From Afipia sp. (lineage in GTDB: Bacteria; Pseudomonadota; Alphaproteobacteria; Rhizobiales; Xanthobacteraceae): a stretch of DNA of 64,000 nt. The stretch is taken from the NCBI GenBank assembly GCA_017308595.1, contig JAFKER010000005.1:754950-818949 (forward strand). The letters are read 5' to 3'. Numbering within the stretch: the first letter of the stretch is position 1; the number at the start of each line of letters is the position of its first letter. A program made the translations under genes and the position numbers. The notes beneath the pieces were generated by a model that saw nothing but the letters and a program-made list of their open reading frames with translations, was not told where the DNA came from and did no database searches. Below are positions 9,463-18,259 of the stretch, in pieces.

Positions 9463-10623
9463 TTAGGCCGTGGTAACCCGGTTTCGCCCCAGATCCTTGG
9501 CTTGATAGAGAAGCTTGTCGGCGCGTGCGAGAATGGTGTCTGCGGTGTCGCCCGGATTCAGCGTGGCGATGCCTGCGGACATCGTGACGTGAAGCTCGTT
9601 TGAAATCGCGCTCCAGTCGAGATCCGCCACGATCAACCGCAGCCGATCGACCGTGCGCAAGGCCGCGCCGTCCGAGGTCTCAGGAAGAATGAGAAGAAAC
9701 TCCTCGCCGCCATATCGTCCGAACTTGTCGATGCTGCGGATATTGGCGAACATGGTAATCGCGAACGCGCGCAGGACTTCGTCGCCGGCGGGATGGCCGA
9801 ACCGGTCGTTGATCCGCTTGAACCAGTCGAGGTCGATCAGCGCGACCGCGCACGGCATATTGCTGTGCCGCGCGCTTGCAATCTCTTCTTCGAGGGTATG
9901 CATGATGCTGCGGCGGTTCAGCGATCCCGTCAGTTCATCAAGTTCGGCGAGCTCTTCGATGCGCTTGTAGGCCTGCTTCAATTCCAGACCTCGGCGGTAA
10001 AGAGATTCCTGCAGGGAACTCCTGAACAGCCCGACAGCCATGGTACGGCCAAGCACCAGAATGAAAACCAGCAAGGTTGCGAAGCGCTCGAGCGGCGTTT
10101 CAACCGGCAGTCCGATGGGCTTGTCGGTCAGCATAAACAGCACCGTCAGGCCGATGGCGGCGCTCGTCCATCCGATGATGGTTTGACGCGCGTTCGAACG
10201 TATGGCGGCGAACGTGTAGACAATGAAGATCGAGCAAAGGAACAGGCAGCCGACTTCCGGAGCGATGTAGGCGAACACCAGCATGATCGACAGGCTGATC
10301 GTGCTTTGCAGTTCAACGAGATAGTGGTCCCCGAACCGGTCGGCGATCGTGGGATCGGAGATGATAATGAAACCTGCCACTGCCAGCAGGCCGCAAAGGC
10401 CATAGGTTGACCCGATCAGGTAGCTGGTGGTGCCGGCATGGGCGTAAATCAGCAGGATCGCAGCGTCGATCGCAAAGCTGAGGCCCGCCATGTCGAGCAC
10501 CAGCCGTTGCTGTTTCTGCCGGCGGATGATGACCTCTGGCGTCACTTCGATCTCGGCCGGCCGGAGATTCGGGCCCGGAACGCCAAGAGATGTTGCAGAG
10601 ACTGATGAAATTGAGCTGCGCAT
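9463..10623 (-). CDS. Membrane-bound diguanylate cyclase (GGDEF domain)
   Basis: 386 aa. Residues about 45-215 hold five or six transmembrane segments (for example GLSFAIDAAILLIYAHAG, LCGLLAVAGFIIISD, SLSIMLVFAYIAPEVGCLFL). A short coiled linker (YRRGLELKQAYKRIEELAEL) leads into a complete GGDEF domain from ELDELTGSLNRR. The active-site motif is GGEEF at 305-309. An inhibitory I-site RSID lies exactly five residues before it, so the enzyme should make cyclic-di-GMP and be feedback-inhibited. The membrane part resembles no sensor that I can name. It is transcribed away from the ECF sigma gene at 10781, with about 160 bases between them. Confidence 0.93.
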   Translation of the reverse strand: MRSSISSVSATSLGVPGPNLRPAEIEVTPEVIIRRQKQQRLVLDMAGLSFAIDAAILLIYAHAGTTSYLIGSTYGLCGLLAVAGFIIISDPTIADRFGDHYLVELQSTISLSIMLVFAYIAPEVGCLFLCSIFIVYTFAAIRSNARQTIIGWTSAAIGLTVLFMLTDKPIGLPVETPLERFATLLVFILVLGRTMAVGLFRSSLQESLYRRGLELKQAYKRIEELAELDELTGSLNRRSIMHTLEEEIASARHSNMPCAVALIDLDWFKRINDRFGHPAGDEVLRAFAITMFANIRSIDKFGRYGGEEFLLILPETSDGAALRTVDRLRLIVADLDWSAISNELHVTMSAGIATLNPGDTADTILARADKLLYQAKDLGRNRVTTA

Positions 10624-10780
10624 GAACTCGCCGCTGAGAAATGCAATGCGGGATTGTAGGCGAGAAAGCCTTTAGGTTTGGTATCATTGGGTAGATTGCT
10701 GCCTTGCAGGAATAGTATTATTTTACCTTTTAGACTGTCCGATCGCCGTGACTTGCCCTTGTTCATGATTCAGGGGCATT

Positions 10781-11452
10781 TTGCCGTTCGCCCATCCGGA
10801 CAATTCGGGAAATCGCGAAGATTTTCACGAATTTGATCGAACCCGTTCCCAGTCGCGTGCGACCAACCTTGCGAGACGGCCATTGAGTGCAACCCACGCG
10901 ACATCGGACGAAGTTCTGATCGGTCGCATCGCCCAAGGTGACCGGCTCGCCATGCAGGTGCTTTACGGAAGGCACCATGTGCGGGTGTTTCGCTTCTCGC
11001 TGCGCCTCGTGAAGAACGAGTCCATCGCGGAAGACCTCATCAGCGAGGTTTTCCTCGATGTGTGGCGGCAGGCCGGCAAGTTCGAGGGCCGGTCCACCGT
11101 TTCTACGTGGCTTTTGGCGATCACGAGATTCAAGGCCCTGTCCGCCCTCCGCAAGAGGAAGGACGCGGAACTGGACGATGACGCGGCTGCGGCGATCGAG
11201 GATACGTCGGACAATCCCGAGGTCACCGTCGCCAAGAAGGACACGAGTAACGCTCTGCGGAACTGTCTGACCGCACTTTCGCCAGAGCATCGGGAGATCG
11301 TCGATCTCGTCTACTACCACGAGAAGTCCGTGGAAGAGGTGGCCGAAATTGTGGGTATCCCGGAGAACACGGTGAAGACGCGCTTGTTTTACGCGCGAAA
11401 GAAATTAGCCGAGTTGCTCAAGGCAGCCGGCATAGAGCGAGGTTGGCCATGA
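10781..11452 (+). CDS. ECF-family RNA polymerase sigma factor (second)
   Basis: Sigma-2 is seen as DRLAMQVLYGRHHVRVFRF and ESIAEDLISEVFLDVWRQA, then FEGRSTVSTWLLAITRFKAL. Sigma-4 is seen as LSPEHREIVDLVYYHEKSV and the HTH EVAEIVGIPENTVKTRLFYA. The start is uncertain: no ATG is in frame. The TTG at 10781 has AGGGG four bases upstream, and a second TTG at 10883 would give a protein about 34 residues shorter. The stop overlaps the ATG of an anti-sigma gene (ATGA), a sign of translational coupling. A protease and a cytochrome-like protein follow on the same strand and are possible regulon members. Confidence 0.88.
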   Translation: MPFAHPDNSGNREDFHEFDRTRSQSRATNLARRPLSATHATSDEVLIGRIAQGDRLAMQVLYGRHHVRVFRFSLRLVKNESIAEDLISEVFLDVWRQAGKFEGRSTVSTWLLAITRFKALSALRKRKDAELDDDAAAAIEDTSDNPEVTVAKKDTSNALRNCLTALSPEHREIVDLVYYHEKSVEEVAEIVGIPENTVKTRLFYARKKLAELLKAAGIERGWP

Positions 11453-12132
11453 CGTCAGCGAGCAAGAGTGCCATGAGTGAGCGTACCGACCGCGAGCCGA
11501 CCGAGATCGAAGCTCTGCTGCCGTTCCATGCTGCAGGCACGCTCAACTTGCGTGACGCACGGCGTGTCGATGAGGCGCTGGCAACCAACCCGGATCTGGC
11601 GCGGCAGTACGCCGTGATCCAGGACGAATACGCTGAAACCATCCTGTTGAACGAAAGCCTCGGCGCGCCTTCGGCACGAGCCATGCAGAAACTGTTTGCG
11701 GCGATCGATGCGGAGCCGACACGTAAGGCCGCGTTCAATCCGCTGATGAAGGTCGCCGGGTTCTTTTCCAGCCTGTCGCCGCGGACACTCGCCTATGCCG
11801 GCGTTGCCGGGGCGGTGCTGGTTCTTCTGCAGGCAGGCGTGATTGGGACCGTGCTGGTCAAGGATCGCACCGGAGGGAACTTTCAGACGGCTGCGTTTCC
11901 GGCCCAGTCGTCGGCAGGAACGTTTGGCCTGGTGCGCTTTGCGCCCGATGCCAAGGCTGACGACATTGCCCAGTTGCTGAACAACTACAACGCTTCGATC
12001 GTCTCGGGTCCAAAGTCCGGCATGTTCCGCGTGCGGTTTGGCGACAAGGCGTTGTCGAAAGAGGATGCGGCGAAGCTCATGACCCGCCTGCAGGGCGAGA
12101 AGATCATAAGTCTCGTGGCGAGCACGGACTAA
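11449..12132 (+). CDS. Membrane anti-sigma factor for the 10781 sigma gene
   Basis: 227 aa. The N-terminal 100 residues (EIEALLPFHAAGTLNLRDAR and the VDEALATNPDLARQYAVIQDE region) form the anti-sigma helical domain of zinc-finger type, but without the usual HxxxCxxC. One transmembrane segment follows at about 115-137 (TLAYAGVAGAVLVLLQAGVI). A periplasmic domain of about 85 residues comes after it (FGLVRFAPDAKADDIAQLLN through GMFRVRFGDKALSKEDAAKL), with a ferredoxin-like alternation also found in subtilase propeptides. Signal perception is probably through this outer domain. The gene is translationally coupled to the sigma factor by ATGA. Confidence 0.85.
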   Translation: MTSASKSAMSERTDREPTEIEALLPFHAAGTLNLRDARRVDEALATNPDLARQYAVIQDEYAETILLNESLGAPSARAMQKLFAAIDAEPTRKAAFNPLMKVAGFFSSLSPRTLAYAGVAGAVLVLLQAGVIGTVLVKDRTGGNFQTAAFPAQSSAGTFGLVRFAPDAKADDIAQLLNNYNASIVSGPKSGMFRVRFGDKALSKEDAAKLMTRLQGEKIISLVASTD

Positions 12133-12250
12133 CTGCTAATTCGGCGCCGCTGGATGCCGGACAATCGGCTGGTGCGGCGTTGCGATCAGGCTTGAGAGGA
12201 TGCCACCTGCGCGCCAAAGCGGCGCTGTCACGAATTTGCGAGGACGCGAG

Positions 12251-13765
12251 ATGATCGAAACAGGCCAGGGCAGGCGATCTTCTAGTCCAATGAAAGGCGG
12301 CATTCGGTTGCTGTGGTCGATAGCGGCCACCGGCGTGTTCTTGACGCTGCTGGCACCGGAAGCGTTTGCCCAGTACAACAGTATGAGCATGCGTACCGGG
12401 CCGAGCATCAATGTCGGTCCACGCATCAATATCAATCCGACGATACGGCCCAACATTGGATATGACGGATACGATCGTGTTCGTCCGAGGCCCCGGCCGC
12501 ATATCGTGCGCCAATACGACGACAGTCGGCCGGTGGACTATTACGATGATCCATCGCCAAGGCTTCGCAAGAAGCAGCCCAGCAAAAACGCTGGAAGGAA
12601 ATCCGCGCCTGTTGCCGCTGACAATACCTACGTCGCCAAGGAAGTGCTGATCGAGATTGCGGGCAATCCGACGGATGCACAGGCTGATGAACTCGCACGG
12701 CGGCACCGTCTCACGCGCGTCCAGTCGCAGAATATTCCGCTGACCAACAGCACGTTCTTTCGCTGGCGTATTTCCGACGGGCGATCCGTCGATACGGTCG
12801 TCCGCGAACTGGTTGCCGGCGGCAATGTTAAGGCGGCTCAGCGCAACAATATCTTCAAGCTTCAGCAGGGCGCAGCATCTGCGGCGGCAAAATCCGAGGG
12901 CGATCCGTTGCAGTACGCGCTCGGCAAGCTGCGGTTACCCGAGGCGCATGCGCTGTCGGTCGGCGCGGATGTGACCGTCGCGGTGATCGACTCCGGAATA
13001 GACGTGACCCATCCGGAACTGGCCGGCGTCATCACGGGCACGTTCGATGCTTTGAACAACGGTGAAGGTCCGCATCCTCACGGCACCAGCATTGCAGGTG
13101 TGATCGCCTCCCATGCGCGCCTGATGGGGACGGCGCCATCTTCGCACCTGCTGGCGATCCGTGCCTTCGGCGCGCAGAAGAGCGGCGCTGAAAGCACGTC
13201 TTTTCTGATCCTGAAAAGTCTCGACTATGCGGTCGCCAAGAACGCCCAGATCATCAATATGAGCTTTGCGGGTCCGCACGACCCGGCGATCGAGCGCGGG
13301 CTTGCCGCCGCTGCCGCGAAGAACATCGTGCTGATCGCTGCTGCGGGTAATGCGGGCGCGAAATCGCCGCCGCTTTATCCAGCCGCGGATAGCAATGTGA
13401 TCGCGGTATCTGCCACCGATCAGTCGGACCAGTTGTTTACGCAGTCGAACCGCGGCCGCTATGTTGCGGTTGCCGCGCCGGGCGTGGACATTTTGTCGCC
13501 CGCACCTGACGGCAAATACCAGATGTCCTCCGGCACATCATTGTCCGCTGCATATGTCAGTGGCGTGGTCGCTTTGATGATTGCGCGTAACCCGCAGATA
13601 TCGACTGCCGATGTTCGCGCAACGTTGATCTCAACGGCGCGCGATCTCGGACCGAAGGGGCGCGATGATCAGTTCGGGGCGGGGCAGGTGGATGCATTCA
13701 GCGCCGTGTCAACAGTGGTTCCTCCGCCGGTGGCGGCGGCCTCCGACGATCCATCGAAACGCTGA
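12251..13765 (+). CDS. Exported S8 (subtilisin) family serine protease
   Basis: 504 aa from ATG 12251; ATG 12290 is also possible and would begin directly at the signal peptide (GGIRLLWSIAATGVFLTLLA, cleavage near EAFA-Q). A basic, Tyr/Pro-rich region (about 45-110) and a propeptide-like stretch (VLIEIAGNPTDAQADELARR) precede the catalytic domain. The triad is complete: D247 in VAVIDSGIDVTHPEL, H277 in PHPHGTSIAGV and S430 in SSGTSLSAAYVSG, with the oxyanion Asn in AAAGNAGA. It lies 118 bases after the anti-sigma gene. The fold shared by its propeptide and the anti-sigma periplasmic domain suggests the protease could act in that pathway; this is inference. A terminator follows. Confidence 0.9.
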   Translation: MIETGQGRRSSSPMKGGIRLLWSIAATGVFLTLLAPEAFAQYNSMSMRTGPSINVGPRININPTIRPNIGYDGYDRVRPRPRPHIVRQYDDSRPVDYYDDPSPRLRKKQPSKNAGRKSAPVAADNTYVAKEVLIEIAGNPTDAQADELARRHRLTRVQSQNIPLTNSTFFRWRISDGRSVDTVVRELVAGGNVKAAQRNNIFKLQQGAASAAAKSEGDPLQYALGKLRLPEAHALSVGADVTVAVIDSGIDVTHPELAGVITGTFDALNNGEGPHPHGTSIAGVIASHARLMGTAPSSHLLAIRAFGAQKSGAESTSFLILKSLDYAVAKNAQIINMSFAGPHDPAIERGLAAAAAKNIVLIAAAGNAGAKSPPLYPAADSNVIAVSATDQSDQLFTQSNRGRYVAVAAPGVDILSPAPDGKYQMSSGTSLSAAYVSGVVALMIARNPQISTADVRATLISTARDLGPKGRDDQFGAGQVDAFSAVSTVVPPPVAAASDDPSKR

Positions 13766-13798
13766 CTCGCCCGTTTGAACCGCCTGGTATCGGCCGCG

Positions 13799-13822
13799 CC
13801 CGCCCGGTGTCTCACGGGCGGG
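13799..13822 (+). terminator. Terminator after the S8 protease gene
   Basis: An 8-bp perfect GC stem (13799-13806 and 13815-13822) with an 8-base loop is followed by TTATTT, 34 bases past the protease stop. It separates the sigma/anti-sigma/protease group from the next gene. Confidence 0.75.
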
Positions 13823-14026
13823 TTATTTCGCCGTTTGCCGGACGTCCGGGCAGGATGACGAGGCGGTTCTCATCTGGTTATTCTGCGACGATATTTGGCG
13901 GCACATGGCGGATCGGTCGGTGGACAGAGGAAGAAGCCGGGCCGTTGTTCCTCTGAACCCCTACGTCATTTGGAACGACAAATTCCTGGCGCTAGCTGCC
14001 ACATCGATAATTTTGAGGGATATTTC

Positions 14027-16318
14027 ATGAGCGGACTTTCGGCGGCCACTCTGCGCGCATTTGGTGTCGCGGTGGCAGCAGGGCTGGCTTTAGCCATCGC
14101 CGGGCCATCGGTCGCACAGGATGCAAAAGCCAAAAATTCGGCAGCGGATGTTGCTATCGTTCCGCCATCTGATCCGGTCGCGAGAGCTGCGTTCGATGTA
14201 CTCGATGCGCACTGCGCGCGGTGCCATCAGTCCGGCAAGCTGGTGGATCGCGAGCGCCCGGCGAAGAACTTTGGCAACATTCTCAAACTCGATGAGATGG
14301 CCACCAATCCGCATTACGTTCTGCCCGGCAATCCGCTGGGGTCGAAGCTGTTCCGGCAGATTGTCGACAAGGAGATGCCTTACGACATCTACTATGAAGG
14401 TTCATCACACAAGCCGCCGTCAGAAGCCGATCTCAAGGCGCTTGAGACATGGGTGAGTGCGCTTGGTAACAAAGCCGTTGCCAGTTGCGAGACGCACAAG
14501 TTCATTTCGCCTGATGACATGGTGACCTTCATGGCCGCCGATCTCGAGAAACAACGTCCGCAGCGCCGGGCGACGACGCGCTATCTGACCCTGACCCATC
14601 TGACCAATATCTGCGCCGATCCAGCAGCAATGAAGGTCTACCAGCAAGGCGCGGTGAAGTTTCTCAATTCGCTCAGTCGCTCTTCCGATGTGGTGAAACT
14701 TGAAACGGTTGATCCAGAAGGCAGCATCCTGCGTTTCAATCTTCTGGATCTCGGCTGGAAGCCTACCGACTGGGACAATGTGATCGCGGTTTATCCCTAC
14801 AATGCTGTGCCGGACACCGAATTGAGCCGCACGCTGGCTTCGGGAGCCGCGACGCCGATTCCCTATGTGCGCGCCGACTGGTTCGTGTTCACTGCGTCGC
14901 AGCCTCCGCTGTATGACGTTCTGCTCCAGCTGCCGAATACGTTTCAGCAACTGGCGCGAGAGCAGGGCGTCGATGTCGAGGCGAACATCCACAATTTCGT
15001 CGCGCAGCGCGCGGCCTTCCAGCGGTCCGGTGTTAGCCAGAACAACCGGCTGATCGAGCGCCACCCGTCGCGTAACGGCTTCTTCTGGACGTCCTATGAC
15101 TTCGCGGGCAATCGGGATCGGCAGAGTCTGTTTAGTTTTCCGCTCGGTCCGACTGGCCCTAATGCGTTCCATCATGATGGCGGCGAAACTATCTACAGCC
15201 TGCCGAACGGTTTTCAGGCCTATTACCTGAACACGGCGAAAGGCGACCGGCTCGACAAGGGCCCCACGGCCATTGTGCGCGATCCGTCACGCAAGGATTT
15301 TTCCGTGACCAACGGTATCTCCTGCATGGGGTGCCATGATCAGGGTATGCGCAAAGCCAAGGACGATGTGCGCGAACTGGTATTGCAGGGACGCGCCTTC
15401 CCGAAGGACGTGCGCGACGCCGTGGAGGGGCTATACCCGCGGCATGACAAGATGGATGCGTTGATTGAGGGCGATGCGAAACGGTTTGCGGACGCGATGA
15501 AGCGCGCCGGCCTCGATCCGGCGCTGAAGTTGAACGGTATCGAGATGATCAATGCGCTGGCCAAGCGTTATGAGGACGATATTGACCTGACGCTGGCCGC
15601 AGCCGAACTCGGACTGAAAAAGACCGAGTTCAATGACGGCGTGGCGGACGTCGAGCAAAAATTCAAACCTCTGGTGCGGCGGCTGGCGCAGGGCGCCGTG
15701 CCGCGCGATCAGTTCGAGGTGTCGTTCCGGGGCGTCGTGCCTGACCTGACCGATCTCAAACTCGTCAGCGTCCGCAATGGGCGCCCTGTCCAGCCAACTG
15801 TGCAGCCGATCCGTAATAGCGACGATCTGTCCCTGACCTCGGACCGCGATAGCTATCGGCTCGGCGATACCCCGGTCTTCACCATTGTCTCGCCGCGGGA
15901 CTGCTTTTTGACCCTGGCTGACATTGACGAGCGAGGTGAGGGGACCGTCCTGCTGCCGAATACTTTCCAGCGGGATAATTTCATCAGGGCCGGTGTGCCC
16001 GTTCAGTTCCCGGGTGCAGGTGCACCGTTCCAGTTCCGGATGAAGGACAAGGGAACGGAGACAGTGACCGCTGTCTGTGCCACGCAGGCCGGAGGTGGGG
16101 ATCGCATCCAGCACGACTTCAACAAGAACCAGTTCACGCCAGTCCCGAATTACACGCAGACATTGGCTCGCTCGATTGCTGTGGAAGCGGTCAAGCCGGG
16201 TACCCCCGCGGTATCGGGCACCACCAATACTGGCGGGTTGGCCGTCTCCAACCGTGAGCCGCCGTCGGCGGGCTCGCGAACATCACTCCGCGCCGCGATC
16301 AGGCTGCAGGTTCGCTAA
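14027..16318 (+). CDS. Exported di-CxxCH protein with C-terminal DUF4384 domain
   Basis: 763 aa from ATG 14027 (GAGGGA six bases upstream). It has a signal peptide (LRAFGVAVAAGLALAIAGPS, cleavage after VAQ). Two haem-attachment motifs are far apart: CARCH at 63-67, in a cytochrome-like N-terminal domain (DVLDAHCARCHQSGKL), and CMGCH at 433-437 (NGISCMGCHDQGMRK). Residues about 600-735 match DUF4384 (LTSDRDSYRLGDTPVFTI and FLTLADIDERGEGTVLLPN), a beta-sandwich often fused to serine/threonine kinases, caspases or periplasmic proteins. It is therefore a large periplasmic, probably c-haem protein of unknown function. It starts about 260 bases after the protease, beyond a terminator, so it has its own transcript. 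Confidence 0.85.
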   Translation: MSGLSAATLRAFGVAVAAGLALAIAGPSVAQDAKAKNSAADVAIVPPSDPVARAAFDVLDAHCARCHQSGKLVDRERPAKNFGNILKLDEMATNPHYVLPGNPLGSKLFRQIVDKEMPYDIYYEGSSHKPPSEADLKALETWVSALGNKAVASCETHKFISPDDMVTFMAADLEKQRPQRRATTRYLTLTHLTNICADPAAMKVYQQGAVKFLNSLSRSSDVVKLETVDPEGSILRFNLLDLGWKPTDWDNVIAVYPYNAVPDTELSRTLASGAATPIPYVRADWFVFTASQPPLYDVLLQLPNTFQQLAREQGVDVEANIHNFVAQRAAFQRSGVSQNNRLIERHPSRNGFFWTSYDFAGNRDRQSLFSFPLGPTGPNAFHHDGGETIYSLPNGFQAYYLNTAKGDRLDKGPTAIVRDPSRKDFSVTNGISCMGCHDQGMRKAKDDVRELVLQGRAFPKDVRDAVEGLYPRHDKMDALIEGDAKRFADAMKRAGLDPALKLNGIEMINALAKRYEDDIDLTLAAAELGLKKTEFNDGVADVEQKFKPLVRRLAQGAVPRDQFEVSFRGVVPDLTDLKLVSVRNGRPVQPTVQPIRNSDDLSLTSDRDSYRLGDTPVFTIVSPRDCFLTLADIDERGEGTVLLPNTFQRDNFIRAGVPVQFPGAGAPFQFRMKDKGTETVTAVCATQAGGGDRIQHDFNKNQFTPVPNYTQTLARSIAVEAVKPGTPAVSGTTNTGGLAVSNREPPSAGSRTSLRAAIRLQVR

Positions 16319-16481
16319 GCTAGGGGCCGTGATTGACCGGCAGTTCGTCTGTCAGTCACGAAAGTTGCATGTATCTGTGGCAGGGGTTGAGTTATCTCTC
16401 GATGTGTCAGAGAGAGTTGATCGATTCGTTGCGTCTGCGTGATTTTTAAACGTGCTTTTCAGCGTTCTTTCTGGAATCCAA

Positions 16482-16811
16482 ATGGCCAATTCCGGCAGTG
16501 CCGAACAGGGGCGAAGTGTCGTGGTACGCTGGCGGATGCTGGCGGAGCGGCGGCTCAACTATTTGATCAGCCTTTATGAAACGGGCCGCTGGAAGGTCTA
16601 TTACGCCGAGCCGGAGTTTCTGAAGGTGATTCAGGAGGCGCGGGCGGCGCTCAAAACCTGGGAGCAACTGGCTCCCCCGGACCCGGTTCAGGACAAGCCG
16701 GTCGAAGTGACGGTCGCGCAGGTTGAGAACGGGACTGTCCTGCCATCTCCCTTTACGCAGTTGCCGTCAGCGAACGGCGTTGAGGCCAAGAGCGATCTGC
16801 GGAAAGCGTGA
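16482..16811 (+). CDS. TIGR03809-family small protein
   Basis: 109 aa from ATG 16482. The core VVVRWRMLAERRLNYLISLY and ETGRWKVYYAEPEFLKVIQEA (aa 12-60) agrees with what I recall of TIGR03809, a short family confined to Bradyrhizobium relatives. The function is unknown; it is soluble and helical. Its last 45 bases overlap the 3' end of the convergent TIGR03808 gene, the family named next to it, so the two are probably conserved neighbours. Confidence 0.7.
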   Translation: MANSGSAEQGRSVVVRWRMLAERRLNYLISLYETGRWKVYYAEPEFLKVIQEARAALKTWEQLAPPDPVQDKPVEVTVAQVENGTVLPSPFTQLPSANGVEAKSDLRKA

Positions 16812-18134
16812 TGCTCCTTCGCTGCCTAGATCGCTTGTGACAGTTTTGGCGTGATCCAGTCCGACGATCGCAGAGCCACGAGATCCTGAGATCAGGTTAT
16901 TGCTCACGAGTGCCGTGCCCGCGCCGGGGACGACCGAAACACCGATCCCGACGAAAGCATTGCGCACGACGTTGCCTGTGATGGTCACGTCACGCAGATA
17001 CTTGCCCCAGCCGGCCATGATGCCGAACGAGGGCGCGTTTTCGATCACGTTGCCGGTGACGGCGGCGTCCGCTTCGACAACGATGCCGATTCCGGCGTCG
17101 TCGTCGGGTGCGGTGCCGATCGGACGTTTCGGTAGAATGTTGCGGATCACGTTGCCATGGACGGTGACCATGCGGCCGCCTTCGTTGAAATTGGCGACAG
17201 ACACACCGACGGCGCAGATGTCAACCGTGTTGTTTGCGATCACCGCGCCTTCGAACGCGAATTCCGAGTAGAGCGCGACTTCGCGGACGTTGCTGACGCT
17301 GTTGCCTGTGATCTGGATATTGGATGCGGAGTTGCCGCGCACCGCCGAGTAGTCGCAGTTGCGGATGCGGTTGCCGCTGATGATGACATTGGCAGCCCGG
17401 AATGCATTGATGGCGTTGCCGTGCTGACCGGAACCGCCGGGCCCGGCCTTGATATCTTCGATACGGTTGTTGATGACGATTGTGCCGTCATCGCCCATCG
17501 TATTGCGCAGTATTTCGATTCCGTTATCGGACGCGTCCTGGATGGTGTTCTGCGCGACCAGAAGCCCCAATGCATCGAACGATGTGAATGCAGTGTTGGC
17601 CGTCTTGCGGATGGTGTTGCCGCTGACCTCACCCGCAATGCTTTCGAACCAGATGCCATATCCGCCGCTGCCGACGATATCGCAATCTTGAATGCGGACA
17701 TCGAGGCCATTTTGGAAGTGGACGAGCCCGCGCCGCTCCGCGAGTTTGATTCCGGTCCCATCGAGCGTGAGGCCGGTGAGGGCGATGCCACTCGCGCCTT
17801 CGCTTCCGATCAACGATGAGCCGCCAGTGAATTGAAATATGGTCGCGCCACGCACGCCAATAAGTTGCGCACCGTTCGGCAGCTTCAATACGCCGGTGCG
17901 ATAAATTCCCGGCGGCAGGGCCAGCGGCATTTGCGCGTTGGCGGATTCGTTAATCGCGCGCTGCAGGGCCCGCGTCTGATCGTCAGAACTGTTCGGACGT
18001 ACGCCGTATTGGGTTGCATCACGCCCGAGTGTCGATGTCAGAGGGGCCGCACGTGCAGGGGCGGGTGCGACGGTCATCGCGCTTGCGGCACCGGCAGCGG
18101 TAACATTGATGAGGTTGCGGCGGCTGATGTCCAT
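16767..18134 (-). CDS. TIGR03808-family Tat-exported beta-helix repeat protein
   Basis: 455 aa. MDISRRNLINVTAAGAASAM is a twin-arginine signal (SRRNLI) followed by a hydrophobic core and an ARAA cleavage site. Residues 90-440 are a chain of about 22-residue right-handed parallel beta-helix repeats of the form ITGN.V.N.... (for example IQITGNSVSNVREVALYSE, VIANNTVDICAVGVSVANF, VTITGNVVRNAFVGIGVSV), as in NosD/pectate-lyase-like proteins. This matches TIGR03808 as I remember it. It is a folded, exported protein, possibly a carbohydrate-modifying enzyme or binding protein; no catalytic residues could be assigned. The 3' end overlaps the TIGR03809 gene. Confidence 0.83.
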   Translation of the reverse strand: MDISRRNLINVTAAGAASAMTVAPAPARAAPLTSTLGRDATQYGVRPNSSDDQTRALQRAINESANAQMPLALPPGIYRTGVLKLPNGAQLIGVRGATIFQFTGGSSLIGSEGASGIALTGLTLDGTGIKLAERRGLVHFQNGLDVRIQDCDIVGSGGYGIWFESIAGEVSGNTIRKTANTAFTSFDALGLLVAQNTIQDASDNGIEILRNTMGDDGTIVINNRIEDIKAGPGGSGQHGNAINAFRAANVIISGNRIRNCDYSAVRGNSASNIQITGNSVSNVREVALYSEFAFEGAVIANNTVDICAVGVSVANFNEGGRMVTVHGNVIRNILPKRPIGTAPDDDAGIGIVVEADAAVTGNVIENAPSFGIMAGWGKYLRDVTITGNVVRNAFVGIGVSVVPGAGTALVSNNLISGSRGSAIVGLDHAKTVTSDLGSEGASRFPQIALGLNAVR

Positions 18135-18259
18135 TGGGCGGCCTGACTGGTCCTGTTGCCCTTAGACCTAATCCAGGAATGCTTGGAACAATGCTCGCAC
18201 GCAGCGATCTGCGCGTGATTGTCGATGGTAGGGTTAATGGATTGAAGCCGAAACGGTGT

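Noticed and set aside
16767-18134. Short regularly spaced repeats as a CRISPR array
   Set aside because: The periodicity comes from about 22-residue beta-helix repeats within an intact reading frame; there are no identical repeats with unique spacers. No CRISPR array was seen anywhere in the window.
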